From the NCBI GenBank assembly GCA_018830365.1, contig JAHJSK010000007.1, positions 1-10,625 on the forward strand: DNA of 10,625 nt, read 5' to 3'. The translations under genes were made by a program, and so were the position numbers. The notes beneath the pieces are model-generated. The model saw only the letters and a program-made list of their open reading frames with translations, made no database searches and was not told the DNA's origin. Source of the DNA: Patescibacteria group bacterium. GTDB lineage: Bacteria; Patescibacteriota; Minisyncoccia; Minisyncoccales; CG1-02-41-26. Shown in pieces: positions 1 to 3,421 of the stretch; position 1 is the stretch's first letter, and the number at the start of each line of letters is the position of its first letter.

Positions 1-57
1 TTTCAGGAAACCCGCTCTCCTTCAAATAATATACTCCGCCCAAATGTCTGATTTATT

Positions 58-128
58 TGGACCCAGGGAGAATTGAACTCCCGCCTTCCGGATGCAAACC
101 GGATGCACTGCCGCTATGCTATGGGCCC
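58..128 (-). tRNA. tRNA-Ala, anticodon UGC
   Basis: A complete cloverleaf reads on the minus strand. The acceptor stem GGGCCCA pairs with TGGGTCC and includes the G3:U70 wobble that is the identity element of tRNA-Ala. The anticodon stem is TCCGG/CCGGA with loop TTTGCAT (anticodon TGC), the variable loop has 4 nt, and the T stem GGGAG/CTCCC encloses TTCAATT. The discriminator is A73. The next bases are not CCA, so CCA must be added after transcription. The 5' end overlaps the last codons of the upstream GIY-YIG gene on the same strand, which takes its TAG stop from inside this tRNA gene. Confidence 0.95.
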
Positions 129-404
129 ATGAAATTTATCGAGGATCCTCGGTTTATAAACAAATTTTAGAAATGTTTTATCAATTTCTTTTCTCTTTTT
201 TAATGATTTCAAATATAATTCTCTTTTTCTTGCTTGTCTTAAAGTTGAAAATTTTTCTTTGTGAATCAGCAGCCATGGTTTCTTAGATTTTGTTGATTTT
301 ACCATACCACTATTATGCATTTTCAGACGTTTTTTAATATCACCCGAAATTCCGATGTAATATGTACCAAAGTTTTTAGATTTTAAAATATATAGACAAA
401 ACAT
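114..404 (-). CDS. Small GIY-YIG family nuclease inserted beside tRNA genes
   Basis: This 96-residue protein is essentially a single GIY-YIG nuclease domain. The signature is visible as LYI (Tyr5) and TYYIG (14-18), followed by Arg26 with His30-Asn31 in KKRLKMHN, and a later Glu62 in RKRELYLK. These match the catalytic Tyr, Arg and metal-binding Glu of the family, so the enzyme looks intact. Residues after about 75 are probably translated flanking DNA. The last five, HGPIA, are encoded by the 5' end of tRNA-Ala. I chose Met at 404, which directly precedes the domain. A longer frame from 473 would run through the tRNA-Thr remnant and adds no domain sequence. No Shine-Dalgarno site is seen. The position between a cut tRNA and an intact tRNA suggests a homing-type or otherwise mobile nuclease. 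A house-keeping role (SLX/YhbQ-like repair) is the alternative. Confidence 0.8.
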   Translation of the reverse strand: MFCLYILKSKNFGTYYIGISGDIKKRLKMHNSGMVKSTKSKKPWLLIHKEKFSTLRQARKRELYLKSLKKRKEIDKTFLKFVYKPRILDKFHGPIA

Positions 405-426
405 TTCAAAATTTGTATAAATCGGG

Positions 427-462
427 ACAAAAGCGGCGCTCTGCCAACTGAGCCACGTCCCC
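427..462 (-). pseudogene. 5' half of a tRNA-Thr-like gene, cut after the anticodon
   Basis: The minus strand reads a perfect tRNA start: acceptor strand GGGGACG, T8, D arm GCTC-AGTTGGCA-GAGC, G26, anticodon 5' stem CCGCT and then TTTGT. By position, 34-36 is TGT (Thr). The sequence then leaves the tRNA fold: the expected AGCGG stem partner, T arm and CGTCCCC acceptor strand are absent here and are not found further down to position 1. The GIY-YIG start codon lies 23 nt beyond the break. A dead tRNA is the simplest reading. A trans-spliced half or an atypical intron is much less likely. Confidence 0.7.
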
Positions 463-474
463 TTAATTTTCAAA

Positions 475-535
475 CGAAGCCCGCGCTACGCTAAAGCTTC
501 GGCGAGGCGAGCCCGCTTAGCGGGGCAAGCGAGGG
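475..535. repeat. GC-rich palindromic repeat of the UUCG-loop family (copy 1)
   Basis: This is a 61-bp GC-rich island in AT-rich DNA. It contains GCTTCGGCGAGGCGAG, closely matching GCTTCGGCGAGACGAG inside the hydrogenase gene (5072-5109), and more loosely GCCTTCGGCGTAG at 2346-2380. Foldable pieces are cgaagc/gcttcg (475-480 with 496-501), the G-C(UUCG)G-C tetraloop, and the odd palindrome CCCGCT-T-AGCGGG at 512-524. It sits between the 57-bp leader repeat and the tRNA remnant, apparently breaking the CTCGCTTCGCTT tail that the other leader copies keep whole. Confidence 0.6.
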
Positions 536-538
536 AAA

Positions 539-622
539 ACAAAAATTCACCCTGTTAAATAGTTGTTTTACAAATTTAACAGGGCAAGATTTTTGATTTC
601 ACTCGCAAGTGCAGAAAATATA
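539..622 (-). promoter_or_regulatory. Leader/promoter repeat, copy A, upstream of the tRNA region
   Basis: Positions 539-595 are identical over 57 bp to 10081-10137. The core is a perfect 11-bp hairpin (550-560 with 574-584, stem CCCTGTTAAAT, 13-nt loop) inside an outer CAAAAAT/ATTTTTG stem (540-546 with 589-595). Upstream on the minus strand, TATATT (617-622) followed by TCTGCACTTG matches the TATATAAT-TCTGTGCTTG arrangement ahead of dprA, though it is a weaker -10 box. Oriented this way, it would drive the tRNA/GIY-YIG block. Promoter activity is inferred from its similarity to copies B and C. Confidence 0.5.
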
Positions 623-632
623 CCCCGAATGT

Positions 633-1544
633 CTAGGGTCTATTTTTCAAGACAAACACATTTGCTCCCAAATTTTTAACTTTTTCTTCAATTTCCATCA
701 AAGCCAGATTGGCTGAAACAATTTGAGCTGAAAGTTTTGTTTTTTTAATAATGTCATCAATACGCAATCCTCCCTGTGCTAAACTTTTCAAAATTAAATC
801 CTGGTCCGCATTTTCTCCTTTTATATTTCCCTTTTCTTTTTTTATTTTTTTGAAATTAAGTTCTTTTAAAATATCGTCAGCGCTTTCAACTAATTTCGCC
901 CCATTTTTAATTAAAAAATGAGGACCTTTTGAATTTAAAAGATGAATGGACCCGGGAACAGCAAAAATTTTCCTTCCTTGAATTTTAGATAAGCGAGCGG
1001 TAATCAACGCTCCAGATTTTATCTTTGCTTCCACCACCAAAACGCCCAAACTCAAACCCGCGATAATCCGATTTCTCTCGGGAAAATTCTGCCTCAATCC
1101 CCTTGTCCCAACTGGATACTCTGAAATTAAACATCCACCTTTTGCGACAATTTTTCTGGACAATCCTATGTTTTCTTTGGGGTAAATACTTTTTTCGTCA
1201 ATTCCTGTTCCTAAAACAGCAATGGTTCGGCCTCCTCCTTCTATTGCTCCTTGATGAGCAAAGCTGTCTATTCCTCGCGCCATGCCGCTCACAATAATAA
1301 TCCCGGACTGAACTAAATTTTTAGCAATTGAAAAAGCGATTTCTTTCCCGTAATCAGAACATCGCCTTGCTCCAACAATAGCGAAACAAGGTTCATTTTT
1401 AATCAATTCTCCTTTTATGTAAAGAGGGGTCGGCGGCTTGGAAATTGCTTTTAATAAACTCGGATAATTCTCATCCTCTATTTTTAAGGTTTTTATTTCT
1501 TTTAAAATTTCTTTTGAAATTTCTTTTGAAAAATTGTTAATCAT
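633..1544 (-). CDS. dprA: DNA-processing protein DprA (RecA loader in natural transformation)
   Basis: This 303-residue cytosolic protein binds incoming single-stranded DNA and loads RecA during transformation. The Rossmann-like DNA-binding fold is unmistakable: GARRCSDYG (58-66), SGMARGIDSFAH (86-97), GGRTIAVLGTGID (104-116), SEYPVG (141-146), FPERNRIIAGLS (154-165), VVEAKIKSGALITAR (170-184), FAVPG (194-198) and a final GAKLVESADDIL (215-226). Residues about 245-300 resemble the C-terminal winged-helix (DML1-like) domain. The short N-terminus lacks a SAM domain, and the length is otherwise normal for a compact DprA. The start at 1544 follows an AT-rich TATAAAAA stretch without a Shine-Dalgarno site. 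The gene lies 77 bp downstream of pth, with its own promoter-like leader in between. CPR bacteria commonly keep dprA together with com genes; none of the others is in this window. Confidence 0.95.
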   Translation of the reverse strand: MINNFSKEISKEILKEIKTLKIEDENYPSLLKAISKPPTPLYIKGELIKNEPCFAIVGARRCSDYGKEIAFSIAKNLVQSGIIIVSGMARGIDSFAHQGAIEGGGRTIAVLGTGIDEKSIYPKENIGLSRKIVAKGGCLISEYPVGTRGLRQNFPERNRIIAGLSLGVLVVEAKIKSGALITARLSKIQGRKIFAVPGSIHLLNSKGPHFLIKNGAKLVESADDILKELNFKKIKKEKGNIKGENADQDLILKSLAQGGLRIDDIIKKTKLSAQIVSANLALMEIEEKVKNLGANVFVLKNRP

Positions 1545-1640
1545 TTTTTATAATCAAGCGAAGCGAGTGAAAAACAAAAACGAAGTTTTTGTTTTTCCGA
1601 ACAAGCACAGATTATATAGGGTTAATAGCCTCTATTAAAT
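1545..1640 (-). promoter_or_regulatory. dprA promoter and hairpin leader (leader copy C)
   Basis: On the minus strand a perfect -10 box TATAAT (1611-1616, in CCTATATAAT) lies just past the pth stop codon. A ~60-nt leader follows with an A/T hairpin, AAAAACAAAAAC/GTTTTTGTTTTT around TTC, then CTCGCTTCGCTT and the ATG. No good -35 is present (TTTAAT at best). Both flanks match the leader of the 763-residue gene at the other end of the window: AGAGGnTATTAAnCCTATATAAT upstream and CTCGCTTCGCTTnATTATAAAA next to the start. The hairpin has the same outer stem but lacks the inner 11-bp palindrome. Confidence 0.6.
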
Positions 1641-2218
1641 GTATTCATGGCTTGGGGCAATCCTTGCTCCAAAATCATTTCTATTGCTTGCTCAACTTTT
1701 TTTGCGACCTGTTTTATTATTTCTTCTTCTTTTTCATTAAACTTTTCCAAAACAAATTTTTTTATATTTATTTTTTTGCTTTCTGGTTTAATTCCGACTC
1801 TAATGCGAATAAAATTTTTTGTTTTTAATTTATCAATTATAGATTCTATTCCTTTATGTCCAGCTGACCCGCAATTTTTAACAATTTTAATTTTGCCTAA
1901 ATCTATATCAAGGTCGTCATGGATAATCCAAACATTTGACATTTGACATTTGACATTTGACATTATTGTTTTTACTGCTGAACCAGAATTATTCATAAAG
2001 GTTTGCGGCTTGGCTAAAATAATTTCTTTTTCTTTAAATTCTTTTTTTGAAATCAAACAATTGAATTTTTTAGAAAAATCAAAATCAGAAAATTTATTTT
2101 CTTTTGCAAAACAATCCACAACTCTTGCTCCGATATTATGGCGGGTATTTTTGTATTTTTCCCAAGGATTGCCCAATCCGACAACGAGAAATGTGTTATT
2201 ATTTTTTTGTTTAAGCAT
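1622..2218 (-). CDS. pth: Peptidyl-tRNA hydrolase
   Basis: This 198-residue cytosolic esterase frees tRNA from stalled peptidyl-tRNA. The family motifs are in order: VGLGNP (13-18, with Asn17), NTRHNIG (24-30, catalytic His27), KPQTFMNNSGSAV (70-82, with Asn76), IHDDLD (99-104, Asp101), GKIKI, and GSAGHKGIESI (117-127). GHKGI replaces the more usual GHNGL. GLGNPW has Trp in place of the usual Gly after GNP. Length is normal for the family. Residues 85-96 (SNVKCQMSNV) are encoded entirely by a 7-bp tandem repeat that replaces the variable loop before IHDDLD. The C-terminal NRGY lies within sequence shared with the leader repeat at the other end of the window. The start has no Shine-Dalgarno site. 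Confidence 0.95.
   Translation of the reverse strand: MLKQKNNNTFLVVGLGNPWEKYKNTRHNIGARVVDCFAKENKFSDFDFSKKFNCLISKKEFKEKEIILAKPQTFMNNSGSAVKTIMSNVKCQMSNVWIIHDDLDIDLGKIKIVKNCGSAGHKGIESIIDKLKTKNFIRIRVGIKPESKKINIKKFVLEKFNEKEEEIIKQVAKKVEQAIEMILEQGLPQAMNTFNRGY
1932..1964. repeat. 7-bp tandem repeat (ACATTTG)x4 inside pth
   Basis: Four exact ACATTTG units plus a partial unit lie within the pth coding region. Three units (21 bp) encode the seven residues NVKCQMS on the minus strand, so any multiple of three units keeps the frame. Two units of the same heptamer also form the very end of the unknown gene at 6674. The same repeat at two coding sites suggests a genome-wide simple-sequence element. Confidence 0.9.
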
Positions 2219-2229
2219 TTTTTTATGTT

Positions 2230-2235
2230 ATTATA
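2230..2235 (-). promoter_or_regulatory. Possible -10 box of pth, nearly leaderless
   Basis: TATAAT reads on the minus strand, 11 nt before the pth ATG. A transcript starting at the usual distance would have only about 5 nt of leader, fitting the missing Shine-Dalgarno site. No -35 element is recognisable. Upstream, 2247-2330 contains two small hairpins, ATGCG/CGCAT and AATTCC/GGAATT, and no gene. Confidence 0.35.
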
Positions 2236-2330
2236 AAGGATATTAAAAGCAAGATATGCGATAGACGCATAGAATTCCCATACGGAATTGTTTTTATCTA
2301 CCACAGCTGACGGATTGACCGTATAAGGCA

Positions 2331-2424
2331 TTTTAACTTTTAACTCCCGCCTGCAACGCCTTCGGCGTAGCCATTGCGGGCCCCACAGGTTTCAACTTTC
2401 AACTTTTAACTTTTAACTTTTAAC
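2331..2424. repeat. Heptamer repeat (TTTTAAC/TTTCAAC)n split by a UUCG palindrome (copy 2)
   Basis: Two TTTTAAC units (2331-2344) and five more (2390-2424: two TTTCAAC, three TTTTAAC) flank a GC-rich element at 2346-2389. That element folds as CCCGC/GCGGG at its ends with ACGC-C(UUCG)G-CGT inside (2356-2368). The GC element looks inserted into an older heptamer array. Both parts recur elsewhere in the window in related form. Confidence 0.7.
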
Positions 2425-2432
2425 TTCATAAT

Positions 2433-2514
2433 ATGTACAACTGGTCAATTGATGAAAAAAAATTTAAAAAACAAATTTTTGAGTAAAACAAAAAATTTAC
2501 TTATTTGGCGATAA
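2433..2514 (+). pseudogene. Probable remnant of a small conserved hypothetical gene (MYNWS type)
   Basis: A short frame starts MYNWSIDEKKFKK and stops after 17 residues. The next frame, overlapping its end, reads KFLSKTKNLLIWR to a stop at 2512-2514. I associate a MYNWS...K start and a KFL...LLW end with a family of roughly 65-75-residue hypothetical proteins in CPR bacteria. If so, the middle has been deleted and the frame broken. This rests on recalled family sequence and is tentative. No ribosome-binding site is seen. Confidence 0.3.
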
Positions 2515-2520
2515 ATTTTA

Positions 2521-2571
2521 AAAATAAAAGGGTGAGGGTAGAAAAAATTTCCCTATACCCTACACCCTTTA
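2521..2571 (-). terminator. Intrinsic terminator of the 32-residue gene
   Basis: The stem AAAGGGTG-AGGGTA (2527-2540) pairs with TACCCT-A-CACCCTTT (2556-2570), giving 14 bp with one bulged A. On the minus strand it is followed by TTTTATTTTT, as expected for a Rho-independent terminator. It lies about 20 bp after the stop codon of the small gene transcribed on the same strand. Confidence 0.65.
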
Positions 2572-2593
2572 TTTTCTCTTCTCCGGCCCAACC

Positions 2594-2692
2594 TTACCAT
2601 ACCTCGCGCTGATTTTTTTCTTGAACATTCACGATTAAGGCGAGCAATAAAAAAAGAATTAATAAGGGCACCACAACAGACACAAGTATCAT
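2594..2692 (-). CDS. 32-residue single-pass membrane protein, unknown
   Basis: This small gene has unusually good support for its size. A perfect AGGAGG (2702-2707) sits 9 nt before the ATG, the only consensus Shine-Dalgarno site I found before a gene in this window, and an intrinsic terminator follows. The protein starts MILVSVVVPLLILFLLLALI, about 20 hydrophobic residues forming one membrane helix, and ends in a polar tail NVQEKNQREVW on the other side. A possible -10 (TATTAT, minus, near 2729-2734) lies upstream in a sequence repeated at 3203-3249. I do not recognise a family. Candidates by form are a small regulatory or scaffold peptide of a membrane complex, or a hydrophobic type I toxin-like peptide. 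There is no direct evidence for either. Confidence 0.6.
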   Translation of the reverse strand: MILVSVVVPLLILFLLLALIVNVQEKNQREVW

Positions 2693-2701
2693 GTTGTCAA
2701 T

Positions 2702-2707
2702 CCTCCT
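2702..2707 (-). promoter_or_regulatory. Strong Shine-Dalgarno site of the 32-residue gene
   Basis: AGGAGGA reads on the minus strand with a 9-nt gap (ATTGACAAC, counted from AGGAGG) to ATG. It fixes the start codon. The other starts in this window have AT-rich leaders with no such site, so this gene is expected to be translated differently and probably more strongly. Confidence 0.75.
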
Positions 2708-2773
2708 ATTCATCTTTCTCATAGAAGATATAATACATTTTGCAATTTCTTAATTAAATTAGAGCTGTCAGAA

Positions 2774-2804
2774 AAGTTGGCAGAGGTCTGACCTCTGCCA
2801 ACTT
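2774..2804. repeat. 31-bp perfect palindrome, single-base centre
   Basis: The 15-bp arms (AAGTTGGCAGAGGTC and its complement) are separated by one T at 2789. The core AGAGGTCTGACCTCT is shared with the palindrome at 2865-2889 and resembles that at 10438-10472. A second, smaller palindrome, GGAGAAC-A-GTTCTCC, follows at 2814-2828. There is no T-run after it, so a terminator role is not obvious. Confidence 0.8.
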
Positions 2805-2864
2805 CCATTTGATGGAGAACAGTTCTCCGTCATCGCTATTTAGAGTTTTTAAAATTGTTTAAGT

Positions 2865-2889
2865 TTTACGGAGGTCTGACCTCCGTAAA
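2865..2889. repeat. 25-bp perfect palindrome of the GGTCTGACC family
   Basis: The 12-bp arms TTTACGGAGGTC/GACCTCCGTAAA flank a single T at 2877. The central GGTCTGACC is identical to that of the 31-bp palindrome at 2774-2804, while the outer arms differ but remain fully paired. This pattern suggests a family defined by structure more than by sequence. Confidence 0.8.
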
Positions 2890-2917
2890 TTTTCTACTAA
2901 AACTAATTTATCAAAAA

Positions 2918-2963
2918 AATCCTGTCGGCTAAACAGGCGATCGTAGTTTTAGCCGACAGGATT
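2918..2963. repeat. 46-bp palindromic element, copy 1
   Basis: The ends AATCCTGTCGG/CCGACAGGATT are shared with 6488-6533 and 10490-10535. Here the arms pair perfectly for 20 bp (2914-2933 with 2948-2967, including flanking A/T). A C:G pair in CGGCTAAA/TTTAGCCG is absent from the other copies. The centre reads AGGCGATCGTAG, a degraded form of the AAGCGATCGCTT centre of copies 2 and 3. T6 follows the right arm, so it may also stop transcription. Confidence 0.85.
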
Positions 2964-3050
2964 TTTTATAGTGACCTGTATGATTTGATTGAAAAAATTT
3001 TAAAAAATATTTAAAAAAAGTTAATTGGAATCGCGTTGGATTTTTGTTTT

Positions 3051-3084
3051 AACATTCTCATATTCTGCAGAATGTGAGAATGTT
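3051..3084. repeat. 34-bp palindrome centred on CTGCAG, terminator-like
   Basis: AACATTCTCATATTC and GAATGTGAGAATGTT pair around TGCA, with one T:G wobble, and the plus strand continues TTTTTT. TGAGAATGTT also occurs near 10596-10605 at the window end without the partner arm. Two weaker hairpins follow at 3104-3126 and 3141-3162 (TTATAAAGG/CCTTTGTAA around ACGG). The rest of 2966-3250 has no gene. Confidence 0.7.
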
Positions 3085-3265
3085 TTTTAATGAAAAAAAT
3101 GTTTACAGAGGACGGGCCTTTGATAATTTCTTACAATTTCTTATAAAGGACGGCCTTTGTAAGTTTTCATTTTTTTGTTAATCCGTTTATTGTGGATTAT
3201 GAATAGAAGGTGGAATACATTTTGTGATTTCTTAATTAATTATTAGAGCATTAATCAAAAAATCA

Positions 3266-3325
3266 TTGAGTCCATTAGCCCTGTATTGTATAGTATTTTA
3301 CTTTTGTTTTGTAATCCAATATAAT
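3266..3325 (+). promoter_or_regulatory. Candidate promoter(s) of the hydrogenase operon
   Basis: TTGAGT (3266-3271), a 17-bp spacer and TATAGT (3289-3294) form a good sigma-70-type promoter. A second option is TTTACT (3297-3302), 17 bp and the perfect TATAAT (3320-3325). Either gives a leader of about 90-120 nt before the hydrogenase start. That leader contains GCTTGCTCGCTCGGC, like the other leader repeats, and a GTTTAC/GTAAAC hairpin (3371-3391). Confidence 0.5.
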
Positions 3326-3421
3326 TAGATATGGAAATTCATCGGCTTGCTCGCTCGGCTTTTTGGCTGACAGTTTACAGGACAAGTAAACGCAAAGCTA
3401 AAAACATAATTAAAAATAACT

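Larger units (their letters stand above)
2721..3249. repeat. Imperfect ~45-bp direct repeats bracketing a palindrome cluster
   Basis: The left copy (2721-2765) and right copy (3203-3249) share atagaag, aatacattttg, atttcttaattaa and agagc in the same order and spacing. They differ at about four bases after atagaag, two in the middle and a 2-bp insertion near the end. Between them (2766-3202) lie at least six palindromes and no gene. The left copy also carries the possible promoter of the 32-residue gene. Segmental duplication and a composite repeat element are both possible. Confidence 0.55.

Noticed and set aside
1..57. Another gene continuing off the left edge on the minus strand
   Set aside because: GAAGGAGAG could be a ribosome-binding site and a short open frame (GGVYYLKESGFPE) exists, but too little sequence remains to judge.
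128..462. Group I intron in the tRNA-Thr anticodon loop encoding the GIY-YIG nuclease
   Set aside because: The position fits, but no 3' tRNA half (AGCGG stem, T arm, CGTCCCC) follows, and there is too little non-coding sequence for an intron core. A truncated tRNA is simpler.
2053..2331. 92-residue minus-strand frame across the pth start
   Set aside because: Most of it is pth read in another frame; the upstream part includes two small hairpins and no recognisable protein.
2766..3165. CRISPR array or integron attC array
   Set aside because: The palindromes differ in sequence and spacing, there are no constant direct repeats with unique spacers, and no cas or integrase gene is in the window.
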